A DNA stretch of 64,000 nt from the NCBI RefSeq assembly GCF_037975245.1, contig NC_092562.1:15394521-15458520 (forward strand). The letters run 5' to 3'. Position 1 is the stretch's first letter; every line of letters starts with the position of its first letter. The position numbers and the translations under genes are program-made. The DNA comes from Apostichopus japonicus. Its lineage: Eukaryota; Echinodermata; Holothuroidea; Aspidochirotida; Stichopodidae. Of this stretch, positions 1 to 11,403 are shown piece after piece. The notes under the pieces were generated by a model, which was given only the letters and a program-made list of their open reading frames with translations, did not search any database and was not told the DNA's origin.

Positions 1-489
1 CTACAACTTTCAACTTTACTGTACTGTAAAATATACGTTGAAAAGGTTTGAGATATCAAAACAGATTTATCTCCTAAATGTTCATTCATATTTATGCTAT
101 ATCTTAAGTATACCAGAACCATACAGTAAAGAATAGAATAATTCAGTGAACATTGACATTTTTAGTAGCATTGTTTAGGTTTATGAGATTTTTCAGAAAA
201 TAATCAAAATATTAAGATTCTGTACCAAGAAAGTACTATGTATCTTTGGTATGTGGCCCATAGATTGCGTACTACTGTAGCACTTAGATGTTACAAGTGT
301 ACATTCTTTGCACCTGACTTGTTCGTTAACATGAACTGGAGAAACAAAAGGACATTAATACACTCACTCAGTCAATTTATCAATTTATATCTCATAGATC
401 CAATGCAACTTATTGTAAGTATATATTTATATATGTATGCAAACTATGGTATTTGGCAGTAGTGCTAAAACTTTATTTTTTGATGCTAG

Positions 490-593
490 GGTCGCTACAC
501 TTTGATGAAAAAACGTTGAAGGATGCTTGCTATGTACATTTCTTTGAGGTTGAAGATTTAAAAGCTCTGTCAACAGATACTAGTCATAACTGA
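490..593 (+). CDS. Possible 3'-terminal coding exon, unidentified gene
   Basis: A plus-strand reading frame follows a possible acceptor (TTTTTTGATGCTAG) and runs 33 codons to a TGA. The peptide begins SLHFDEKTLKDACYVHFFEV and has a charge and hydrophobic balance typical of real protein rather than random AT-rich sequence. It would enter in phase 1. An upstream donor-like site (TTATT|GTAAGT) at about 413 could precede it, but I found no convincing upstream coding. The minus strand is also open across the same bases, so this is a weak call. I do not recognise a family. Confidence 0.25.
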
Positions 594-626
594 AGAATCA
601 TAGCTTGTACCAGATGTGGTACTTAC

Positions 627-688
627 CTGAAAGAAACAAAGTTTTGATGATGTCACTAAAAGCAAACAATTCCTCTATGCCAAACACC
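627..688 (-). CDS. Possible internal coding exon, unidentified
   Basis: On the minus strand a 62-base segment is bounded by an acceptor-like TATAG and a strong donor (TCAG|GTAAGT). It reads VFGIEELFAFSDIIKTLFLS without a stop, while all but one of the other frames are broken or poor. If real, it belongs to a minus-strand gene whose next exon may lie at about 570-500, where a phase-compatible open frame follows TTGACAG. That frame overlaps the competing plus-strand exon candidate at 490-593, so at most one of the two is right. No family recognised. Confidence 0.25.
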
Positions 689-1248
689 CTATACATACAT
701 ACAGCACTGTAACCTGGTGCTGTTTGTAAATTTATGACTGTACTTAAAAACACTGAATGTTGATCTACCAGTTTGAGTAGACCACAACGATAAAACTGGA
801 GAATATATAACTGTTTGGTTCAAAATACTTCAAATGATTCATCCCAGGTATTTGGATGGTTTGAAATGCTCTATAAATATCCAAAATCACTTCAAATGCA
901 AAAGAGGGAGGTTATCTCTCTTGTGTTAACAAGAGTTTACAGAATGCCAAATATATATTGTACCCCAAACGGTACCTCCATGTAGTGGGACTGTGACTAC
1001 TGCATAAACAAGAAAATTAAATTCTGTAAACAAAATCCTTCAAGTGAATTGTAACATACAGTAGTACGTGTACCGTAGACACACACAAAAACTTTTTGTA
1101 AACGGTCTGTAGCTTTGTGACCTTTGTATCAAGTTTTTGAACAGAAACAGACCTTATGGCATGCACGTGCTACTATTCAAAACTACTCTACACCTACTCT
1201 ACACTTACTCTACAATAGTAACGAACAAAATGAATTTTTAAGCAGATG

Positions 1249-1475
1249 TCCAGGCGCATAGCCAAGGGGGCAGCCGCCCCCCCCCCCCCTTGAGCATATT
1301 TTTTATATTTTTTTTTAATGTTTTTATGATATCGCTAGTATTTTCAAAAGAGAAAATGCTAAGATGCAACTTATAAGGCCTGGGAAGTGCCATTTCCAGC
1401 GATCTGGGAGGCATTTTCAGCCATAATTTTCTTCTACGCTTCGCGCCAACCATGGTGGCGCTATGCTTAGATAGT
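1249..1475 (-). mobile_element. Fragment of hAT-like non-autonomous element
   Basis: On the minus strand this segment carries the block with GCGCCACCATGG, TTGGCGCGAAGCG and an AAGAAAATT run that also occurs inside the element at 11542-12387. It ends, on the plus strand, with a terminus-like CAGGCGCATAGCCAAGG next to a poly-C tract. The other end is degenerate and I see no target-site duplication, so this is a truncated relative. The short minus-strand open frame over it is not a gene. Confidence 0.5.
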
Positions 1476-2890
1476 TTGCAATGCCGAATCTACAGTTTCG
1501 CCCCTCCCTTGGCAAATTCCTGGCTCGCGTCTGCAGATGTCTACATTATCATCCTTCACTATCACTATGCTATCTAGTATTTTTTTAGTGTACATACAGA
1601 AGTTCATGCAGTACTGTACGGTAAGAATATATACAGAGTACTGTAAATACTGACAGAAAGAGCACATTGTACAGTATATACTCCAGTCACTCAAGCACTC
1701 TCAGCACCTCCACTTCAACCATTCATATATATCAAATAATTATACAGCTAAACATGAAAGGCACTCATACTTAAAATAGCATAATTTGTCGTATTAGACA
1801 CAATCTCCAGGGCTCACAGAATTGTAACACTGTCATCAACATTGCAAGTAGTCAGCAATACTAAACGTTCATTGCCGTACCTCGACGATTTTAAACAATG
1901 CCACTTCATACTGCCTACCTCAAATTACGACCATCCTGTTACAATGTACAGTAGATTACTGAAGTACAGGCTTGCTGTACATGCCTGCACTACAGTACAT
2001 CTAAGAGAGATTCAACTTAAATAAGTAGTCAGAGAAAAAGAGAACATGTTCTGTGTCGTTCAAGATTCAAGATTTGAAATTTTGAGATATTTATGACAGT
2101 CAACAGTAACCGACATGTGCTGAGCCTGTACTCCTCTTTAAAGTACCAGGTGCAAACTAAACATCCATTATGCTACAGTAGTACTAATCCAGAAATGTTA
2201 TACCATTTCCACATGTAAGCAGAAACTAATAAAATACGGAAAAAGAAATAAAAGTTGGAAGAAAGCATTGATATTGGTTGAATCCATCCACACAGTGAAA
2301 ATAAAACCTCCTGTCAAGAGTACAGCGGAACTAATGTTTGTCAAAAACTCAAAATGTCCTATCAAACAGGTTAGTCTGCATTTAGTCCCAGATTATTGAC
2401 CCATCTCAACAAACTATTTTGAAACAAATGATTTTTTTTTATATTAAATTCAAGATAACATTACTGTAGATCAAGCTACCATCCTCTTCTAAAGTATCTG
2501 TTTTTCACCAACACAATTTTAACAAGTTCTGTGGTTCATTATTCTATCCAGAACTAAACAGTTTGCCATCAGGATGTCTCTTCATTTGTAATATTATGAT
2601 ATTTACAAGTACAGTAGCAAATTTATGAATTTTCAATATTTTTTCAAAATATATTTTGTCATTATTTGGAATATAAATATATATCTATATATTGTGACTA
2701 ATGAAGGTTATAATTGTGTAAACTGTATTGTTATAGAATTATTTTTTGGGGGCACAAACTCACAAATTTTCCAAAATCAATGTAAGACCCTAATTTTACT
2801 TACAAGTCTCTTCATCAACAAGACTTGTCCCTTTATTATCAAGACTGAGTCCACATAAATCTGTCTCCACATGTACAGTAGTACTTCAAA

Positions 2891-3037
2891 CTAACTACAC
2901 ACATCATCTATAGAACAATTGCCCAGACAGATCGAAGGCTTCGAAGCATCAACGTGAGATTGCCTCTTTAGTATCCACTTCCTGGGAAACATCTTTGAAC
3001 ATTGAGCTCTTGCCTCCAGTCTGTCGTTTGCATTCAT
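2891..3037 (-). CDS. Possible terminal coding exon, unidentified gene
   Basis: A 49-codon minus-strand frame follows an acceptor-like GTGTGCGCAG and ends at TAG. It is rich in Arg, Lys, Cys and Ser (for example MFPRKWILKRQSHVDAS) and has better codon balance than the surrounding AT-rich DNA. It would enter in phase 0. It lies downstream, on the same strand, of the two exons at 8077-8264 and could be the last exon of that gene, but linking exons are missing. No domain recognised. Confidence 0.3.
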   Translation of the reverse strand: MNANDRLEARAQCSKMFPRKWILKRQSHVDASKPSICLGNCSIDDVCS

Positions 3038-3471
3038 CTGCGCACACATGAATGCAATTATCTACAAATTTATCTGAGCTGTGAAACTCAGTAGCCTACT
3101 GTACACTACACTGTGTATTGTGAGTGTCCTTGTTCAGCACTGTATACAGTATGTGTGCTTGCAGAGAAAAAAAATTCCCCTTCATAATTTTTAAATATAA
3201 ATTTGTTGTACTGCAATGCATGTACGTGCTCACAGCTTTATGATCTGTCAGTGAAAAGAAAGTTGTAATTAGTTTAAAGAGCATAATTAAATTTGTTAAT
3301 TATTGGTCAATGATGAGTTTATATACACATATATATAGCAATAGGTTGTGACCTTTGTCATAATTATTTGTTTAATTTTGCATGTACAGCAACCATACAT
3401 CTGCCATACTGTACCTGTAATATTTCAGTAAAGTGATTCAGACAGCAAACAGTAGTACTAGTTACTGTATG

Positions 3472-3577
3472 TTTTGTAATGTGTGCTGTCATGATTTGCT
3501 TTGTAATGTGTGCTGTCATGATTTGCTTTGTAATGTGTGCTGTTATGATTTGTTTTGTAATGTGTGCTGTTATGATA
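3472..3577. repeat. 27-bp tandem repeat, four copies
   Basis: Four head-to-tail copies of a unit containing TGTAATGTGTGCTG followed by TCATGATTTG or TTATGATTTG, with a few C/T differences between copies. The open frames over it on both strands are low-complexity products of the repeat and not genes. Confidence 0.85.
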
Positions 3578-3709
3578 TTACCTGTGACTTTCAGGATCAA
3601 TCTTTCATATATTCTCCTGTGTACTGAACAACATACATACATACAGTACATGATGATGATGATGATGATGAGAGATGTTATTAACTTCTATTCAGCAGCG
3701 AAAAACATT

Positions 3710-3850
3710 TATCACTTATCGCATTGCAAAGTGCTATGCAAGTGCAAAGATGTACATACCAGTTTTTGTACACAGTTACCATTAGAACTTTGTAGTGTAA
3801 AGGAACATTCAGAGTGCTATACAAAATTCGAGCACTAAATTATTCTCCGA
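3710..3850 (+). repeat. Dispersed low-copy repeat (three copies in window)
   Basis: GCATTGCAAAGTGCTATGCAA, a TTTTTGTACACAG-like middle and a GAGCACTAAATTATTCTCC end recur, diverged, at 7145-7305 (AAATGCTATGCAAATTGG to CTAAATTATTCCCTG) and 51440-51600 (AAATGCTACACAAAATGG to CACTAAGTTGTTCCCTG). No frame or terminal repeats were seen. Confidence 0.5.
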
Positions 3851-6800
3851 TCAGCTGTGATGACTTGAATCATTCTATAGATGCGAGAAGAGTTTCTCCA
3901 CAAGCTCATCTCCAGCAATCACTTTTTGTAAAACAATAACAAAGGAATTGCTTTTTAGACATATTTTTAGAATGCAACATCAGCAACTATTTAAAGCTAC
4001 TGTCTTTCGTGTTAAAAATCTAAGCTGCCAATTTCCCAAGCTTGTTACATGCATATCTGTTTTGTACATTCACACAGTTTCTGTTAGTACTTGAAACACA
4101 AGTACAGTACAAAGGTTTGAGTTCGACTATGCCCACAGCATATTGTGTTGTATTGCAGTGGTTATTTTATGTTTACAGTGCCGTGCATACAGTAGCATAC
4201 TGCGATAGCATAATGAGACCAGTGGGAAGAAATATACAGTATGTACACAAATATATATACACAAATATATATACAAACATGTATCGTATATATGCCACTG
4301 AACCAACTATTATTGTCTTAATATACTAATCATATCTGACACAAATGTTCCTCCTCCCTCTTGTTTATATTCCAAACACCCCCTCCCCACATCAACCCCC
4401 ACATCAAACCCCCTCCCCCAGGCCCTCCCTTTTCCCTTTGGAATATTCAGAGCAGACACATACAGTAGTGTACTGTACAAATTCACTGAAGACAAAATTA
4501 ATACTTAGGTAAGTTGAAAGCACTAAGTCTAAAGTACTAATATTGCTAAGAGCCTAATATAACAGAGTGTGAAGGTTTTGAAGTCATCACCTGTTGTGTA
4601 ACTTCAATTTAGTAATCCTCAAAGCAAGACACATGAAATTCTTTCTTCCAGATGGCTACTCTAGATTGTAAAACACACATGATGGAATCTCACCTAGATG
4701 TATGACTTTGAGAATACGGTGCAAATTATACAGAAACAATTTTTTTTTTTTTTAAAGTAACTGCAGCAACTGAAGCCAAACAGAGATGAACTTAAAAGTC
4801 AAATACTTGGCATCTATTGATCATAACATTCACATTTAGATCTATCATCACTATGGTAATATTGAGGTCTATTCTTAACCACCAATCACATCACATTGTA
4901 TTATGCCTCAATTAATTCTGTACATTTGAAGACAATCCTATGGCACACTGTCTTTACAGATAGTTCCTTATCTACTGCAAAACTTGTTTACATCAAAACA
5001 AAAGTCTTCTCAATTGTTAGGTATGTAACCTTTTTCCCCAATTGTATGTGTGTGTGTACATGTATGTGTGTGGGGGGGTGGGGGAGGGGAGGACAAAAAT
5101 GACTAGGAGTGCTAGGAGGAGGAGTGGGACAAGAAGTACTCTTTCACACCATTTAACATGGAACATAATATACTGTACACTTGTTTTCTGATAGGACTTA
5201 AAATATGTCAGTGTCATATATACAGTACATACAGTGGTCATGAAATTCTGGCCACTTAACGGAAACAGAATTAGCTGCAGATCAACTGTGCACTATACTG
5301 CACTATAGGTTTACACTATACAACAGGTGATTACTGTACAAGGTGATAGTGTTTAAACATGGTAATACAGGTGATGGATGGAATCATTCATTCGGATACA
5401 ACATAGCACAGTACTTTATGATCGTTACATTTAAAAGGAATTCTTTGGTGTCATAACTACATCGGCTTTAATTTTTTTACTGTATACACTCTACAGTATC
5501 TTCAGCCGCAAGAGGTAAAGCTTAAATCCTATTAACAGGTTTCTGTGATGATAACATGATTTGTTGAAAATAAAAAAAGGATTCAAGTTCTCAACGTGTT
5601 TTAGCAAATACCAGATGAGCTTTAATACAGTGCCATCATCCAGAATGCAAATGTAAAATTGTTTTGGTTTTAAGACTAATTATATATAATTACACCACAT
5701 AAATACTTCCTCTATTTATCGTAAATTGGAACAAATAATCAAATCCCACCATACCTACTACCTAGATCAAGAAAGCATAGTGTTTAGGGTATGCGGGTAA
5801 CTCTACAAAGTGCTACTGTAATGTAACAAAGCCAAGGCAAATGTCAAAGTACCATTGTCATCTCACATTAATGGGTTAACATAGAACTTACAGTAACTCT
5901 GTTTTTGAGATAATTTTGGTTATGATTTATGAAGTATCTTTTTCTCAAAGAACACGGTAAATACTGTGGGTTTTGTGCAAAAACATACAGAACATCTTTG
6001 CATCCCCATTCCATGTAGCAAACTTCCCATTTTGGTAAGCAATTTGCTATGAGATACCTAATAAATTACTCCCAGTTCCATGAATGGTTATAACTTCCCT
6101 GAATAATGCACGCCATGAACAAGCATTACCTGGCACAATTACCGTAGTACGGGAGCAACAGTTTTGAATTTGAACATAAAGACATGCTTTCTGGACATCA
6201 ACATGCCTCAAATACTAACTTATTCAATAGCAGATGCATATATACTGTACTGTAAGTGTTCATTTAGAAGTACCATAGATTGTATGAAACCTCCAGTATT
6301 ATGTATGTATAGTATAAAGATTTTCCTCAACTCATTCAGGCTAAAGGTCGCTTACCCCCCCCCCCCCCCACCATAATTACATGCAAGATTTCAGTACAGT
6401 ACATATTTCTATCCTTCCTTCACATGTCACAGAACTTTTCAAATCAGGAATATGTTGGTTTGGCAAAGAATAAACATTCCAGTCACTGAACTACTGAATC
6501 ATCTAACAAGCTGAATGTTGTAAAAGTAAAATCCTCCCAAGTTGAATTATGATGAACGGTACCAACCAACTATCCCTGTTTGAGAGAATCAAGCAATGCA
6601 TGAGTTTGTCCATTACTACTGTACACTGTACAACCATTTAACAATGAGGGGTGACTGATGTAAATTCAACACTTACAAAGTACGCAAAGCCTGTCTTGAT
6701 CCCTTAATTGCCAAGTGCTGCTTAGTGTTCAGAAAGAATAGTTTGTTGGAGACAAGCATGGACAGACACGGTACAAGTAATAGTGCAGACCTGTGCTGTA

Positions 6801-8076
6801 TAAGTGCCAATATTTGATGTAAAAACCTTTTCGTTTGCCAACTACTCTGTAAGGTATCTTACATTCCTGAATTCATGGACTCTGATGCAAATGTAGCCAA
6901 TCAAATGCAGATAAAGAACTCTACAACTACTGTACAGTACACCAAGAATATTTTCAAAAGGAGTTTTGTAAACTACAGAATTACAATGATAAGCATTTGA
7001 GACAAAACATTACATCTGTTTTGTAAGCAGTAATTGTAGGATATTACGAAGTAACAAATATCAATGTTGCTGCCTTGCAGTACAAATCAGTTAGCAGAGG
7101 AAATAAAAGTTATTCATAGTCTTATCAGCATGGATCATTTATCCACTATCGCTTCACAAAATGCTATGCAAATTGGTCAAATTGCTTTACAAGCCTTAAG
7201 ATGTATAGCAACTTTTTATACAACAAGCATGGTAGTTTATAGAACAAAATTCAGAGCCTTCAAACTGCTGCACATAATTTGCATACTAAATTATTCCCTG
7301 TATAGGTCTACACGTAACTGTACACATAGAGTTACAAACTAAAGCACACATAAAATAGTTAGATTTTGAGTTCAATGAATAATATACAGATAACTAGGGG
7401 GACTGACCAAAATTAGCATTTGAACAGGTACTACATCAATGGCTGAGGCCACGCTACTACAGCCTGGAGTGCATGTTTCTCTAAGTAAAACCGCAAAAAA
7501 CTAGTCTATTTATTGAGTTTGACGGTTGTGAGCGACTTAGGGACCTAACAATTAAAGGTTATGGCACTACACTAAGTAACAGTACACTATAACACATATT
7601 TGGAGCATATCAGTGGTACAGTCATGATGACGGGTTATTGATACCACATGCTGCAGGCTATGCCTATCTGTCAAACAGGTATGGTTAGCATTACAACTGG
7701 CCTTTGAACCTGTGCTGTGGCGAAATTAGGCCACAGGCTGAACCTACAATGTTAGGCCAAAGGCAATGACAGGTCCCAATCCAAGTAGGCTAGCCTAGGC
7801 CTAAAAACAACACTGAGAATCACTGACTACTGAATTAGTGAGACATTGACTAAGTATTACAACGTATTTAAGTTTATACTACACGATAATGAATAAACCA
7901 AGGTCTGGGAATACTACATAATCATAGCATAGTCACAAGCTATTTACTTGGTAGACGTACAGTGTGTAACACACTAGACTGCAGAGCTCCTAACAAAGCA
8001 CAGGATATAGAGCAACAGTTAGGCCTAACGTTAACAACATAGTCAATAACACATTAACTGCAATAGTGTCACCTAC

Positions 8077-8264
8077 CTCTGTTCAAATCAAGCGGCACGT
8101 CAACATCTCCGCTATCATGTCGGCCTAAACGAAAGGAAAATGTAGAGAATTAATGAAATATTCGATGGCTTAGTTACAGTGCGTCTTAATCATACAGAAA
8201 AAGTAAAAATTAACTCACCTTTAGAACGTCTGATACTTCTAGGCCTATACATGGTCGCCGCCAT
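8077..8264 (-). CDS. First two coding exons of an unidentified gene
   Basis: On the minus strand an ATG in good context (ATATGGCGGCGACC) opens a first coding exon at 8264-8219, reading MAATMYRPRSIRRSK. It ends at a strong donor (AAAG|GTGAGT). After a 94-base intron with acceptor TTTCGTTTAG, a second exon at 8124-8077 reads GRHDSGDVDVPLDLNR and ends at AGAG|GTAGGT. Both junctions are phase 1 and the frame is continuous. Later exons must lie at lower coordinates with long introns. A possible small exon is at 6717-6677 (acceptor CTAAGCAG, donor GTAAGT), and a possible last exon is at 3037-2891. The basic N-terminus followed by an acidic stretch did not let me name the protein. The start and first intron are well supported; the extent of the gene is not. 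Confidence 0.55.
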
Positions 8265-8300
8265 ATTCCATGACGAATTGACCATGCGCAGCAGTCATTT
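8255..8300 (-). promoter_or_regulatory. Housekeeping-type promoter core (YY1- and NRF1-like sites)
   Basis: The start codon of the minus-strand gene sits inside a YY1-like site (GCCGCCATATT on the plus strand, 8257-8267). Within 30 bases upstream is an NRF1-like ATGCGCAGC. YY1 motifs at the start codon with nearby NRF1 sites are typical of TATA-less housekeeping promoters in animals. No TATA box is visible. This supports 8264 as the true start region. Confidence 0.45.
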
Positions 8301-9299
8301 ACCGGTACGTACACCGGTAAACAGAGTCAGCTGTTCATAAAAGGGAACGCCCACTGAATTAGTTGGAAAATCATAAGACACCATCGTCACCAACAAACTG
8401 AACAACTGTAGGCCTATGACCAAAGATTTTCTTGGCTATGACTTAGGTGAATTAGATTATTTAAATATACACCTACATGAAAGGGGCCTACCTTATACTA
8501 ATCATGTAGAGAAACATGCGTTGACAACCTTTTAACGGTTATGACTGTAACTTGGTCTCAGAGCCTGTCATGTCATGCGCTTGGCTATAGATTAATACAA
8601 CCATTATTTGTGATATCCGGTAGATCGATCGGTACTGAATTAATTGCGATCAGGTTATGTTGTATTTCAATGTCTCTTTTCTTTTTTGAAACAAAAAAAA
8701 ACATGTAAAGATCGGATTGATGTTTTTGTCTTTCTTTTTGCGATCAGAGTGACTGGACTGCGTAATCTAGCATTGGAATCGTTACTTCAGTACCTCAAAT
8801 GCAAAACAATACAAAGTAAGAAAACATAAGACTTTCATTGCCTCAAATAGAGGCGTCAAAAAGTCAGGTTGGGCCCTGGAGACATTTATGACTATACACT
8901 ATTCTTATCCCCATATTTCCCTGGGCTCGTCAATATTTTCCGGGCCCTTTAATTGACCTTGGGCACTGGGTTGTAGCTCCATGCCCACCGCCCCCTCTCT
9001 CTCTCCCCAGGTTTGGTCTAAAGTAACTAGTTAACGGTGCATTAGAAATTTGTCAAGAACAATTAGTGTAAGATGTCATCGTTAGATGCTCTGTTGTTTT
9101 TATGAAGTTCACTAATCAATGAACACGTGTTGATGAAGTTGTTAAAACAAAGGATTAATATTAACAATTAGACCTACCGAAGACAATGTCAAGTTTAACC
9201 TAACAGGAACAATCCAAACAATTGGAAAAGCTATAGAGACGATTACTAACAATCATATTTTCCGTTTTTTGTTCTTATTTTTTTTAGACTGCGAAATAC

Positions 9300-10735
9300 G
9301 GAATACTATACTTCAGGCTGCCGGAGCTGGTCATCAGGGGGGGGGGGGGGTGAGAACCGGGGGACACTGTGGGAACTCGCCCCCCCCCCCCACTTTTTTT
9401 CCAAAATAGCAACTGTGCCCTACTGGCAATAAAATCTGCCACTTTGTTGAAGAACTGTCTTTTGGATATCTTAAGCCTTTGTTAGTTTTAATTATTCACT
9501 TGCGCCATAATAGTATTGATAGCATACTAACACGTCATATATATTTAAGTGATATGGTCGGTGTGTATCGGTTTATAGCATAACGAGTGGTGGTTGTGGA
9601 ATGAGAAACTGCCCCTCTGATGTTGCCCCCCCCACCCACTTTTTGGAAGCTTCCTATTCCCCTGCTGGTCATCCTTTAATTATCTTAGTTTGACTCACTT
9701 CAACGAAGTGGAAACCAGGTGGTTCTACCAATCGGTCAGAGTAACGTATGTCAAAGAGGAGGTGGAACTCAACACGTGTTCTATTTGATAGAACGTCGTG
9801 CTCTCCTTCAGTCTTTCACTGCTACTAAAAAAACATACTCTGTCCAAATAACTATAATATGCCATCCACACAATTACCGATATTTACCCTGCATATAGTT
9901 ATGTATGTACGTAGCCGCCATCGCCGGGTACACATGTGTTTGTCATAATACATGAGTATCTCTCTTAGCGTCATTGACTTTTTAGGAAACAAGCAATGAA
10001 TGTCTTTTGTCGGGTATCACATCTTTCTATATACTAACCTGTTACCTAGTATAGAGAAAACAGGAGGAAATAGTTCAGCGGCTCAAGCGACGTTGGCTTT
10101 GACTGTAGAACTGGTGTCCACCCCCCCCATTTCCCCCTCCCCCTAACCCAAGGTAGCTAGACATTTTTTGTGCCCCTGTATAAACACAGAATACTGTGCC
10201 ATAGGAGTGAGTTTGACTTTTAACAGTACACGGGATTTAATGCGCCCCTGTTAAAGAGGTTTAGGTGGGGCCATTTACAGTACCTTTGTTTTGTCTGAAC
10301 TGTACTTGACGTAAAACTGTAACTGTAACACTACAATATTGATCTGATATTTAACTTGGCATTTATTTCGTCAATCTGAAAAATCAGTTTTTATAGTGAA
10401 ATGAAACGGACTGTGGTATACACGTTAAACTTAATTGTCTTTTATTCCATTAATCATGAAAACATGTGACTGGAAGTTGCTGAAAATGATCATCTTTCGC
10501 TCTTACATGAAGCCCTCCATTGAACTAATTAGAGGGCAGTATGCCTCTTTAATATCTGACTTGATGCATTATCAAAAGAAGACTCAGGCAGGACAATGAT
10601 TAAAACGAACATTCTTCTAGGGACAATGTGACTTTTTTCTTTCTCTCTCTAGGGGCCGTGGTCGATTAGGGGGCCCAGAAAAATTTGGAGAGCCCGGAAA
10701 ATATGGGATGAAGAATAGTGTGTTATAATTTTGAT
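9300..10735. other. No gene seen; degenerate repeats with homopolymer tracts
   Basis: This stretch has long G and C runs (for example 9336-9350 and 9380-9391) and phrases such as GGCCCGG and TATGGGATG that recur elsewhere in the window. No frame with splice support was found. I read it as transposon debris. Confidence 0.5.
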
Positions 10736-10767
10736 AAAATATACATGAAGATCTTCATGTATATTTT
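10736..10767. repeat. Perfect 32-bp palindrome
   Basis: The centre is TACATGAAGATCTTCATGTA and symmetry extends outward through ATA and TTTT to 16 bases per arm, with no mismatch and no loop. It lies inside a copy of the dispersed repeat marked by GCCCGGAAAATATGGGATG and may be the fold-back core of that element. Confidence 0.85.
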
Positions 10768-11403
10768 TCTCGAGAGCAAAATGATGGCCCGGTCAAATAA
10801 TTGTCCCCAAGGCCCGACCTTAAGCAAATGTGTAGGTAAATATATACAATTCAGAGTAAAATATACAGCGATAAGGCCATGAATTAAGCTCGCTTTCCTA
10901 CCCCTACTCCCTCCCTCACCATCACCCCCACATCAGAGAGAAATAAATAGAAATTAACGTTAAATTGAAACACTGATGTTGTCATTTAGAGTTGTCCATG
11001 TGCTGCCCTTGTATAAGAGCCGTGAAAACTTATCCTTTGAGAATGCATAATAGTTTCATTTGCTTTTAAAGAAGGTTTTCATGATTAGTCGAGCATAAGA
11101 AGGTTTCTTTCCTTTTTCCCTTGTCAATCGTCAGTCAATAAGGCCAACAGACTTCTCGTCCTTTGTGAATATATTTTCTGCATGATATCCCAGGTGATTG
11201 TTAATATGATAAATAGGAAGAGTATCAAATGTTGTATATCCGTCGAGATAAGGGAACTAGGTTCTTCGTATCTGATATGCAAATTTGATTAGATTTCATG
11301 TCTTTATTAGTAGGCATATAATATTGATCTTAAATGACTCACTCACTTGTTGAAACACCAAGGCAGGAAATAGATTTAAGAATCTTTTCTTATTCTTCTT
11401 TCT

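Noticed and set aside
3479-3838. 119-codon Cys/Val/Met repeat protein
   Set aside because: It is a translation of the 27-bp tandem repeat followed by an ATG repeat.
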